In this document: positions 53,589 to 64,000 of the stretch, in pieces
Layout: the number at the start of each line of letters is the position of its first letter
How positions within the stretch are numbered: position 1 is the first letter of the stretch
Assembly (NCBI RefSeq): GCF_018139145.2
Contig: NC_059473.1
Coordinates: forward strand, 69,298,707 to 69,362,706
Reading direction: 5' to 3'
Length of the DNA stretch: 64,000 nt
From: Gymnogyps californianus
Lineage: Eukaryota > Chordata > Aves > Accipitriformes > Cathartidae
Program-made: the position numbers and the translations under genes
Notes under the pieces: generated by a model
What the model saw: the letters and a program-made list of their open reading frames with translations, nothing else
What the model was told of the DNA's origin: nothing
Databases searched by the model: none

Positions 53589-56500
53589 CCTCAGATTACC
53601 GGAAATAATTTCTGGTTCCACTCTAGATAATGTTGATGAGACAGCTGTAGATTTAAGGGTCATTAAAGAATTCTTATTCACAAAATTATGCACTTACCTT
53701 TAATCACATATTTAATTCTCATTGAAGCTAATGGGGTTTAAAAATGTTCTTCAGTCCTTTTGCTTTCAATGGAACTTTAACATTTTCTTCAACTGTACAT
53801 TTCCTTAAATGTTTTTCTTAACTGGGGACTTTCCCATCTTCCTGCTTTGCAGGATCAGCCTCTAGGTCATTCCCCCATGGCAGGCACCAGCCTCCCAGGT
53901 AGGGGGGGCAGAGAGAGCCAGGATCTAAACGGGGAGGAGGGTGAAGCTCTATGGCCTCTCTTTACTCTGTAATGGGAGAGACGCTATAGGCACCACAGGG
54001 GATAGTGTGTGCACATATGGGAGACGGTCTGGAGCCTCCCTGGTAAATCCGTTTCTGAATCACTGCACCTTGTTGCACAGGCAACAAGTACTGCATCTTG
54101 TTTTTCCTGCTGCAGGTACAATTTAAGAGGGGTTTCCCTGTTTTTCTACATATTTGGACGGGGGGGTGGTGGTTACCATTAATATTTTTCTGCTTTAAGT
54201 GCATTTTATGAGGAAGCATCAGTTAGGATCTGATAGATGATTTCCAGTTGTTTGTCCTTAGCATCCTCTTGGCCCTGGTGTGTTTTCTGCTTTGTAGGGG
54301 ATTTTCCATTTCATACATTCAGCTAAACATCCCCAAAAGCACACAAGAGAGTAAAATCTTAATATTTCATTTTAGAAGATTTTGTAAAGAATTGTAATGA
54401 TGATTATTGTTCACTATTTTATTTAAAGGAGAAGCTCCACTCAGGAACAAAGAAAACAACCCATTTGGTATAACCGGTCAAATGAAATTCCAGGAACGTT
54501 AACGTCACTGGGGGTCCCTGGTGACTGAAACTTCAAAACGTTTGGCTTCTCTCTGTTTATTTAGTGACAGAAAATGTGGAACGCTTTTGCCAAATTATTT
54601 GGAAGAGACTTAGCGGTGAGTAATCTGAGTTTTCTGTCTGTTTTTCCATTCCCTGTGAAATTCACTAGTAGTACCTAAACTCATGTGTGGTGTACTTCTA
54701 GCTGCAGAATAGAAGAATAAATGAGTCTGTAGTAAAAATATCTGAATATGTTTCGCATATAAGACCAAGGTGGAGAGCCATGGGGTAGCCAAGGAGAAAC
54801 ATGGGTAAATGGATTTTATCTGCTTCAGTGTAGAGCAATGAAGAAATGATTTCTTTCTTGCTAACTGTCAAACAGGCATGTTTACCTAAGTTTTTATTTA
54901 CCAAACAACTAGTGTATCTTCTTTTTTTTTTTTTTAAATTTTATCACTACATCACTGGAAGGAAAGAACATAGTTTAATTTTATTTTTCTTTGCTAGCAA
55001 GTAGAAATGTCCTAATTTGGTTTCTTTAAATCTGGAAAGGAAGGAACATAATACTAACAATTCTTAATTGTTATATTGCTTAAGCATTGGAAAGAACCAT
55101 AGCTATAGCTTATCTTAAATTACTAAAAGAGTCCAAGAGTTAGAATTATGCCATGTTTAACTTTATAACAGTCATACAGATATCAGTCTGACACTAGGTA
55201 CATTGCCCAAAATAATTTTGCTAAGCAGTGCTGTTATTTTATTTAGAAATGAAATGAAAATGGTTTTGTAATTCAAAGTTTTGTCAAGACTTTGAATGTA
55301 ACAGCTCTCAATAAATCTCGAATTGCTTTATGAGTGTAGGTAAATAATATCATCGTGCATGTCCCATGTGTATCCGGGCACAAGCATCCGTGTCTGTCCT
55401 ACAATCTTTATGCTGCATTAAAATGTCCAGCTGGACTCACAGTGCTGTTGTGGCTACCAGATATTCCTCTCACCCTGGTTCACAAACGTCCTGTTAGCAC
55501 AGAGAAACACTCGTCTGCACCAAGGTCAGCCTGTAACTGAACGTGCCACCTACAGAACTGGCTCTGCTTGACCTCTGCCAGTACCAGCCTTTACTTGGTG
55601 CTGGTAGAAGAAACTCGGGGTCTTGGGGGGGTGTCTGTTTTTCCTCAGCAGTTTTCCTCAGGACCTGTCTGTACTTCCATGTGGTGAGTGCTTGCTTTGC
55701 AAACCTAGCTGTCCCCCTGAAAGCCCAAGGACCAGAGACCTGTGGGGTCCTTCTCTTATTTCCCAGGGGACCCCACCTGGTACCACTCTTAAACGTATAC
55801 CCAGGCTTGGGCCAGCCAGACCTGACCAGTGCCAGGAACATGGCTGTGAACACCTCCCTTGGGTTTACAGGCAGAGTAAGCGTGGGACGGCTGGGGCTCT
55901 GAGCACGAGTCCTCTCCTCAGGGTAGCAAGTCAGGAGACAAGTGCTGCGTGCTATTTCTGGCAAGAGACAAAACCTGTTGTTGCTGTTCAGTTCCCAAAA
56001 TAGCTTTGTTCTTTTCACCCACAGAGTCTGAGGTGAAGAAGATGTCCCCCATGCTGCAGAGAAGAGCCTCCCTGCAAGCTCCATGCTGGAGGGTGGCGTA
56101 GAAGTCACACCAGCTGCTTTTGACAAAAGAGTTGCTGAGGAACTCTAGAATAGCCTGAAGCAGGTCATTTAACAAGAAAATAGAGCAGGCCTTAGGCTTA
56201 GCACGTTTCCAGGTTTGGCCCTCTGAAGAAACCTCCCTCGCTGCAGGGACAGCCATGCTCCTCCACTCCAGCCCACCCAGTCAGCCCCCCGGAGGCATCA
56301 GTGAGCTCTGCCCAGGGATCCACCCCCCTCAGCTGCCTCCAGCAGCGCTGCAGGGTCCTCCAGGGAAACCTGGACCTGTCACCCCTCCTGAAGGGCCTTC
56401 CAAGCCCTTCCTGTCTTCTCCTCTGGTCCAGTAGGAGCTTTAAACCCTCAGTTACATTGAGCGTTTAGAGGGATGCCATCCTTAAGGCATCCCAGGGCAA

Positions 56501-56827
56501 GGGCTCTGCTCTCTGTTTCAGCAGTCTGTATGGAACCAAAAAAGAAATACTAGTCCAAAACCTGCTCCCCTGCAACCCCTATATTCTCTATATATCTTCT
56601 ATATGTCCTTGCTCTCCAGAACAAGACTGATTGCCTGAGAGGACTCCCTCACTCCCAGGAATGCCAGTGTAATGGTTGTAAAGTCCTCAGGAGAAGAGGA
56701 CTTTACCATGACTAGGATCCTTGCCAAAGGCCAGCGGAGGAAGAGGAGGGTGGTGAGGATCAGGACAGAGCATTTGATAGTAGGTGGCACTTACCACTGG
56801 TGGCAGTGGAGTGGGGCAGCATGTACA
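53589..56827. other. Intergenic sequence, no gene confirmed
   Basis: This is unique sequence with a GC-rich stretch from about 55500 to 56420. That stretch carries a 210-codon minus-strand reading frame (55494-56126) with no recognisable domain. A small exon-like motif with a strong splice donor lies at 54574-54621. Nothing here reaches the standard of a gene call. Confidence 0.65.
56678..56706. other. Perfect 11-bp inverted repeat with 7-base loop
   Basis: GTAAAGTCCTC (56678-56688) and GAGGACTTTAC (56696-56706) are exact reverse complements. The stem can extend by ATGG/CCAT if a three-base bulge is allowed. It lies about 120 bp before the truncated LTR at 56828, in intergenic DNA. Confidence 0.85.
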
Positions 56828-56925
56828 TGTCCTGGTTTTGGCTGGGACAGAGTTAATTTTCTTCCTACTAGCTGGAATAGTGCTGTGTTTTGGATTTAGG
56901 ATGAGAATACCAACACAATATTTTG
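56828..56925 (+). mobile_element. Truncated LTR fragment (5' end only)
   Basis: The first roughly 80-95 bases match the 5' end of the solo LTR at 47183: TGTCCTGGTTTTGGCTGGGA, then the segment through GTGCTGTGTTTTGGATTTAG. Similarity fades after about 56908-56925. No TATA box, poly(A) signal or 3' LTR end follows, so this is a 3'-truncated copy. Differences such as TTAATTTTC suggest a different subfamily from the two full LTRs. Confidence 0.85.
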
Positions 56926-57612
56926 TATCCAGGTAAAAACCATGGATGTTAGGCTTGTCCCTGTGTGAGTATTCATGCATCTGGGCTACGAGCAGGGCTG
57001 GTATCTGTTTAAGGTGGCCAGCTGGCCAGAATAAGCTCCGATGACTTTTATTTTCTATTGGTCTGGCGGTGGGAAGGAAAGGAAAACAAGGAGCTGCTCA
57101 GGAACAAAATTAGAGTCAGACGCACACACTTGTGGGATGCCAGCCAGTGAGGTACGATGTTATTGTCTAGAGCTTTTCCAGCTCTGCTGAAACCGTCTGC
57201 CAGGGAGATTTTGTCAGCTGATTATCACCAGTAATGGAGAAGAGCTCAGGATGGAGAAGGGAGGGGAGATGTTGTACATGTGAGGCGAGCGAGGGGGAGT
57301 CCAGCCATTGCAACCACACTACCCAGACAGGTCTCTGCCGGCGTGGTAGTGGGGAAGGCACCTTCTGACTCTGGCCATAGCCCGTCCCTGGTGAGAAGAG
57401 CATGTTGGCTCAGCTCTGGTGAGCAGGACATCTCCGCACAGCTGTTCTCCTGCAACTGTGCGTGGCAGGGAAGTGGTACTCTCTGCTGTCACGCAGAGCG
57501 TACGAAGAGGCTCAGCAGCTCAGCACGTGTGTGAGCAGTGGCAGTGCTGGGGTGCAGACCCAGGCTGGCCAGGCTGTGCTGCTTCATGGATCCTTCAGTG
57601 GACTTGGGCTTC

Positions 57613-57644
57613 TGTCACTCCTTAAGCCTGTCACTCCTTAAGCC
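57613..57644. repeat. 16-bp perfect tandem repeat, two copies
   Basis: TGTCACTCCTTAAGCC occurs twice without a break (57613-57628 and 57629-57644) with no differences. It is intergenic. Confidence 0.95.
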
Positions 57645-58059
57645 TAGAGGATGTGCAGACCACCTCAGAAGGTGGAGAACTAGGTGCCCTCAAGGTTTTT
57701 TCCCCAATAATCAAGTTAGAATGCTCTTTTTGTGACTCCAGGTGGCTAGATGCAGTCAGAAGTTGCAGAAGTTATCCTTGAAAGCACCGGGAGAGACAGC
57801 CTAGGAGATCATATCAACCTTGTAATCTCACCTTGCTCCCGTGCTTGCATACCTGCTTGTATACTCTCTGCCATCTTTTACTTTGACTGCCATATATATT
57901 CTGGTTTAGCAGCAGACCAAACATCTAAAATACAGTAACTACTTCTACGGTACCTACCATAGAAGAGAAAAGATAAAAAACTTGTTTAGGAATAGGAAAC
58001 AGAATTGGAAGAAACAGTCAGTCCTCGAAGGCAAGAGGACTTTACAAATGTAGTTCAGA

Positions 58060-58525
58060 TCCATCCAGAGATCTGTACTGTTCAACATATTCTTGGACAA
58101 CTATAGTTCAGTCAGTGGCAAAGAAAGATTGTAGATGACCTTAATTTGTTTAAGGTGGTAAGGCTAATTGTGGGATGCAGGAAGACTTCACAAGACTGAC
58201 TGAGCTGGCAGCAAAATGGCAGATGAAATTCAATGTATGTACATGTAAAGTAAGGAGGTGATTCTTTCTACTTTGAGACGTGGATCTAACTTCTCAACTA
58301 AAAGATGTAGATGTTAAAACGGGAGCTGGAACACATTCATAGAGGAGATACTAAATGCATAGAAGCTATATCTAGCCCTGAAAGTCCCCAAGCTGGAAAT
58401 AATTGATGGCTGGAAGAGCATTAGAGGTATGCAGTGCACATACTTGTCCTATTCTTACTCTTCCCTGAGCAATCTTTTATGACTACTTTTGGCAAAAGCA
58501 CAATGGGCTAGATGGTCTGTTACAT
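58060..58525 (+). mobile_element. Degenerate CR1/L3-clade LINE, reverse-transcriptase part plus 3' end
   Basis: The block preserves the layout of a CR1-like LINE ORF2 end. CTGTTCAACATATTC corresponds to the FNIF part of the reverse transcriptase, and AAATGGCAGATGAAATTCAA (58214-58233) gives KWQMKFN. The block ends at GGGCTAGATGGTC (58505-58517), typical of CR1 3' ends. Frameshifts, stops and an internal deletion between the coding and 3' parts show that it is long dead. Confidence 0.8.
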
Positions 58526-59126
58526 AGCAAGCATTATACAAAATAAACCATGAGCATGGGTAGCATAGTGCTTACTGTTCCTTCCTGTCTTCCTGCCTTC
58601 CTTCTTTCCTCCTCTCCTTAGTGCAAGAATTGTGTAAAAATGCTGAAGGTTAAACAGACCTTTAAAATTTTCAGCAGCTGCTATTTGGAGGAGGGAGGAA
58701 AACAAACCCTTCATGATCACTGAAGGTAGGTGTTTCCAAAAGGAAACTTCTAATCTCCTGTGATGCTCCCTTAGCATCCATTGGATGCAGACATGGGCAA
58801 TAGGGGACAGGGTTACATTCACTGAAAGACAAAAGGCAGCCGAGGCAGAGAACAAATTGCTCCCTGTTAGTGGGATGATTTAGGGTTTTATTTTATACAA
58901 ATGGCAACACTGTTGTAATTGTGATAGTCTAAGGATATAGATGCAGCAATTTTTGAGGAAGAAATAATACCTTTTGTTAGACTGACTGATACAGCAGCAA
59001 AACCCATCGGGCAGCGTTGGTGCACAGGCGCTGTGACCTTGGGCACACAACCCTTCCTCTGGGCTCGGACAGATGCCTCTGTCTGGGACACACAGGCCTT
59101 TCTTTACTCTGAATCAGGAGCTTTTC

Positions 59127-59236
59127 CCTGATGCGAAGAAGGGCTTCTGTGCCTGAAAGCTTGCTTGTTTTCTGCAGCTCTACCAGCTGGTCTAATACAG
59201 GAGATCATACCTCACTTAACTTGCTTGTATCTGTTA
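59127..59236 (+). mobile_element. Ancient amniote interspersed repeat, probably a CR1/L3 3' segment
   Basis: Three blocks in order resemble a repeat I recall from turtle and crocodile genomes: CTGATGCGAAGAAGGGCTTC, CTGAAAGCTTG, and CAGCTGGTCTAATACAGGAG followed by ATCATACCTCACTTAACTTG. It lies about 600 bp past the CR1 relic at 58060-58525 on the same strand and may belong to the same insertion. The family name is uncertain. Confidence 0.55.
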
Positions 59237-62200
59237 CGGATCTCGTAGATGAGGTGCTAGGAGATTGCGTGCAAGAGATTTCAGGACCGTTTTTTGGATA
59301 CTGCAAGACTATTTAAATTTTTCTGCAAACATCTTCTGTGCACAGTTTACATTGGGGCTTTATGACAGGGACTTCATAAAAATAAAGAATAGGGAACCTA
59401 AGATGAGAAAATGCCAGCAAAAAATATTGGTATATTCAGTAACCAGTCATAGATAGATTATTAAGTCTCCCCGTCAGACAGAGATCCGGCCAGCTCGGGC
59501 TCAGGGCAGCCAGCATGTGTCTTTTGGAGCCTCCTGGGACGAGCAGTCTGTAGGCTACATCTGAGCTGCTGGCTGTCTCAGGAGGTGGGGAGATGCTGTG
59601 ACAGGTGGGCAAGGAGTCACAGCTTGTCCTGCCTTCAGTTGTCTGAAGTTTACTCTTTCAAGCGGTATAAGCATAGCCATGACAGTCCCACATTTGCAAA
59701 ACCATTTTGCAAACTGAGGAATGCAGACAGGGAGAAATTAAGGGATTTACTCACCCTGACGTAGAAAGGCAAGTCACAGCTCACAACAGCTCCAACATCC
59801 TCAGTTATGTCCAAGATCAAATACTAGTAAAAGATCTGTATCCTTGACTGTCTTGTGGTGTGTTTGATTGCCTTAATCATACTATATGATCACTTGGCCT
59901 CATTGAAACCGCAGCTTAAGAGAGCTGTACTCATAGTCATCATGCTGTCAGGGGCGGCAGCTTTGGCTGCCTGCTTTTCTGTTTCCCACTGAATCGCTTT
60001 GATGTGGATCCCCCACATCTTGAGTGAGCTATCTAATAAGTCACCTGCTGTGTAAAAGCTGGGTACAGTTCCTCCTCCCACTATATTTTTTAATGAAAAT
60101 AACCACGGCATCTGCTTTAGTCAAGCCTTCAGGGAGGTAGCTTGTCTCATCTCATAATAGGGCTTGGGAGGAAAATAAGAGCCAAAATTTACCTAGGTTA
60201 CTGAAAAAATATGTAGGGAATTTTTCAGTTCAAACAAGGTTTGATTTAGCCCTGACCAGGAGTTTCATTTCATCTAACATTGGTCACCTAAAAGGGAGGC
60301 ATCTGGTCTAGTCCTGACTTTCTCCCAAGCAATGGACAAAGTACCTTGCAAGAGGAAGGCAAGTCATCCCCTCTCATCTAAGTCCCTGTTTAGGGATGGG
60401 GTAGGAGGAGCCGACTTTTCTTCACTTCTGCCAGTGTCTAAAGCAGGTCCAGGACTACCTTTCTATGCATAGAATTTCACTGATGCTAAATATCCATTAT
60501 TCAGATGGTCCCACAATTATGCATTGTGAGTTATAAGTATGCACAGGCTGAAAAATATAAAGGTCAGATAAAAAGCAACCACGAGTCATTACTGGTCTCT
60601 AGGAAAAAATGCAAAAAATCCTCAAGTATTCACTCTGAGGTAGAAAAAAATCCAAAACACTTCCATGAATTAGTTGTTGGCCAAGCCCTTCAATCAAGAG
60701 CACCAGCTTCTCATTACCATAGAAGATAAAGTGATAAAACCTGCAAAAACTACAGCTCCGCAGGGTCAGTTTTCTATGGAAAACATTTACATTTCTGTCT
60801 TTTCTGATTTTAAAGACAGAATGTCTGTGATTCCAAGCACATCATAAATATTATCAAAAGAGATCTGTAATATGTGGTTTAACTCTGATAATGGCATCAG
60901 AGGCACCTGAAATGCAATGCCAAGGCTGCATTAGAGTCTGTAAGTTGGGCACTACAGAAGACATAGCCTCCAAAAGCTCAGTTTGAGAAAACAGTGTCCA
61001 AACAAGACAAAGTACCCTGAGTGTGGAAAACAAAACCTCAACACATATATTACAGTTTTGGACAACAGTTCAAGTTATTCGTAAAGTCATGATAGGTACA
61101 CCTGGTAAATATTGCTGGGAGCTTTCTTTTACTAGTTCTTTTATACTTGAGGGAGCGTTTATAGTAGATTCCTATGTTTAAATCTGCTGAAGCCATCTTC
61201 TTGGTTCAGTTTTTAGAATATCTTTCAGAAAGTTATCTCATGGTGCAATCTTTGAGCCACTGTAATCAGATTGGGGATAATCTTACAAAAGTTATAGCTT
61301 TTGGGGGATGCAACTATTATTGCCACACTATTTGCAAATTAAGTGTAAAAAAGTCTAAAGAGAAGCAACCTGTAACAGACCTCGTGCACACAAAAAAGTG
61401 ACAAGAACAGACATATTAAGGTAGGAAAGTTATTTTTCTTTTTTATCTCTAAACTCCGCGTCTGTACTGGATGAACGTGAAATTATCCTGATTGCTCTCC
61501 AATTCCCATCTTTTAAGCTGACCTATCTCAGCAGTTCCACGAGCCTGTTTTCCACTTGGCTGCCCCTTCTGCACTCACCAACACATCACGCTGATCTCAT
61601 AATCCTAGAAGGTGTTTATGTCACATAAAGCAGTCAAGAATCTTTGTAAAGTATATTTCTGCAGTTGGAACATACAGGTAAGATTAAGAGCATTCATTAA
61701 TGTTAAAGTCCTTATGTCTTGGCTACATATAACACAAAACTATTTAGAAACATTTAAAAAAAAATGGCTGACATTAAAGTTCAAGCTATTTTCTCGTTAT
61801 TTCTATGTTCCTTTAGCCATCCTCATGTGTTCAGCTTTGCAAGGCTCCTTTAGTGAAAATCAATCTGGTCCTACAGCCCCCTCTCCTGTGCATTTATCAT
61901 CAGTGCAAGAAATTCAGCAATTTGGTCAGCTCTGTAACATTTGTTTCTTGCATACTTATGTAGGGACTTAAAAGTTTGCTCATTATTCCAGCTTTGAACA
62001 GTTCGTAGCTAGTACTGAATTTGTAGTCATCGCACCTCAGTGCGTTAGAGGAGTACTATTAAAGTGAGCAGCTAAAAAGGAGGCAGAAGCAGCTGCATTT
62101 TTTCAAAAACTTACGAAGATACAGATCAGCACCTGCTGGGTTATTCAGAAATGCCTGAGCAGGCTAAGTATCTAATTTTCAAAGGGAGTTTATTAGAACC

Positions 62201-64000
62201 AGTTTATGCTTATTTGTCTGCCTGCTAAATGCCAGCCTTCACCCTGGGGCTTCTAAACACCTTTGACAGTCTGCTGGAGAAGAGCTGCATGTCTAGGCTC
62301 CAGCGGAGGCATTAAACTAGTTGAGAGCAGGATTTCATTTTTCAGTGTCACTCCGAGGTCGATCAGAACTTGCCTAGTAGAATCAGAGATTAAACCAGGG
62401 ATTTAATCAGGAAGCTATCATTCCTTAGGTAAAAGCTGAAGCTAATTTTATAGTTGCATTTACTGTGCTCATGACTCTGCTTCAAAAGCTGCCTTTGCCA
62501 GGGAGTCTGACCTCTCTGTCACACACAGTTCGGTCAATACTGTCGCTGCAGCTTCCTTCACCCCGACAGCGCAATAGGCAGCACAACAGTGGCAAACTCC
62601 TGGCCAGCCGACAACCAGTGGAGCCTTTTGTTCCCTGGCTGAAGCTTCTCTTATGTACCAAATTCATCCTAATTTACCGCATTACTTATTCTCCCATTGT
62701 TTTCATGGGATGCTTATGTGTGTGACATACAGATACATAAAACAGACCCGGTGCCACGTGCCTTCTCAGGTCTGGAGCTGTCCCAGCTTGCAAACAACTG
62801 CTAGAAGTAGGTAATATCTGTAACACTATATGCAACTACTGCTTGGGTCAACAGCACTACCTTAACTCTTAGCTTGGTAGCATCAGCATTACTTAGCACT
62901 GTTCAGTATTATTCAGCCTAAAATAGACTCCAGCCACACTGATAGACTTCTAACCCATTGTTATATACACTCCTTATAAGAAAGTTAAATCCAGGATTCC
63001 CACAGAAAGACCCATCTTGTTGATATAAAGAACAAAAGAGAGAGTGAGAAACAGAGTACCAATGGACGAGGTGATGTATGGTTGGAAGAAGAAAGTGTCA
63101 GAGGTTAGCATTTCATGTTTCTGCAAGCCTGGCCCTGGTTGTCTGATGATGGCTAACCAGAAGAGAAAGATATTGGGCACAATGAGTGCCAGCAGTGGGC
63201 AACTGGGTTTAAATGCCCTGGTCAGGATCACATAAAGTCTGTGATGGAGGGTGGTACAGAATCCATTTCCCAGCTTTGAAGCTGACAGAATTAGGGCAAT
63301 GTTCAGTTCCCTTTCCCATGAGACCACCCTGTCCCTTCCTGCAACTGCCAATCTATCTCATTCACTACACACTGTTTCAGTTCTGAAGCAGAAGATTTGT
63401 AAGGATACCACTACTCTTCACCGCACTGTCCCTCAGAGGTCTGTCCCTTATACTGAACTCTGAGGAAAGAAAAAAGAGTGGAGGAACAAATATGGAAAAC
63501 AGAGATGAAATAATGTCTTTTCTCTTTTCTTACATCCCACAAAACCCTGGCAGAAAGACTGCAGAGAAACAGCAGACAAAATATAATACAGTTACCGTAG
63601 CCCAAAATGGAAAAAGATTTTTCATTCTGAGAACATGGCATACCAAATCTGGTAAGTAAGGAAAAGCCACAAGGAGATAAGACATAACCGCTGCAGGTGG
63701 AATATTCAAATTATTTGGCTAAAAACTCAACCGTCTTTGCTGTACTTGTGGGTTTGTGATGGTCTTCTTATAATTTGACCAAGTTTGGAGGAATTTTTCA
63801 CAGGAATTATCAAAGATAACATGTTGAGACCAGTCCTCACCTGAGACCTCGGCATCACTGTAGTGTCTCAATAAAGAGTTGTAAAGACATTTCTAATACC
63901 AATAAACACATTGTCACCTGAGTTCATTTTTTTTGCTGCATAAAAAAAGTTTTCTCTTTTGTGTGGAAAATTTAAACAGAAAGTTTCTTAATGCTTTAAT
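59237..64000. other. Intergenic sequence to the right edge
   Basis: Apart from the weak SINE fragment at 59701, no repeat or exon was recognised. By human synteny NKAIN2 would lie in this direction, transcribed on the minus strand. I looked for its conserved last exons and did not see them. Confidence 0.65.
59701..59790 (-). mobile_element. Possible reverse-oriented MIR-like SINE fragment
   Basis: CATTTTGCAAACTGAGGAA, then GGGAGAAATTAAGGGATTTA, then CTCACC resembles the reverse complement of the MIR 3' half, in which a plus-strand copy reads CTCAGTTTCCCC. Only this part is recognisable and it is short and diverged. Confidence 0.4.

Noticed and set aside
42540..64000. Conserved terminal exons of NKAIN2, the expected upstream neighbour
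   Set aside because: I looked for the conserved C-terminal coding segment on the minus strand and found none. One ATGTACATG at about 56821 is by the LTR fragment and lacks the surrounding codons.
1..64000. tRNA genes, CRISPR arrays, telomeric repeats or rRNA
   Set aside because: No cloverleaf with intact A and B boxes, no regularly spaced direct repeats and no TTAGGG arrays were seen.

Overview
This is a window of vertebrate nuclear DNA, almost certainly avian. Two lines of evidence support that. The only recognisable gene is RNF217, an RBR-type E3 ubiquitin ligase with vertebrate exon/intron structure. Two solo LTRs match, from memory, an endogenous retrovirus LTR family common in neoavian bird genomes. 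CR1-clade LINE relics and one MIR/CORE-type SINE relic also fit an amniote genome. There are no operons, CRISPR arrays, tRNA or rRNA genes, and I found no tightly packed coding region.

Layout. RNF217 runs right to left on the minus strand. Exon 1 (38337-38963) holds the start codon and lies in a CpG island (about 37730-39640). Exon 2 (4302-4535) follows a 33.8-kb first intron. Both splice junctions are phase 0, and together the exons encode residues 1-287. The rest of the IBR, RING2 and the C-terminal membrane segment must lie beyond the left edge, across the partial intron 2 (1-4301). From about 39640 to 64000 the window is upstream intergenic sequence with no recognised coding exon. In human the neighbour on this side is NKAIN2, but none of its exons were recognised here.

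Repeats. A 608-bp solo LTR lies on the minus strand in RNF217 intron 1 (19440-20047). A 613-bp relative lies on the plus strand upstream of the gene (47183-47795). Each keeps a perfect 5-bp target-site duplication. A truncated LTR 5' end sits at 56828. Ancient LINE and SINE relics lie at 45414-45594, 58060-58525, 59127-59236 and, less surely, 59701-59790. A recent tandem duplication of about 146 bp lies at 53298-53588, and a (CCCTG)n array at 40467-40520.

I found no convincing previously undescribed system. The items most worth checking are the intronic LTR, oriented as the gene and carrying its own TATA box and poly(A) signal; the tandem duplication with a protein-like minus-strand reading frame; and a small exon-like motif with a strong splice donor near 54574.
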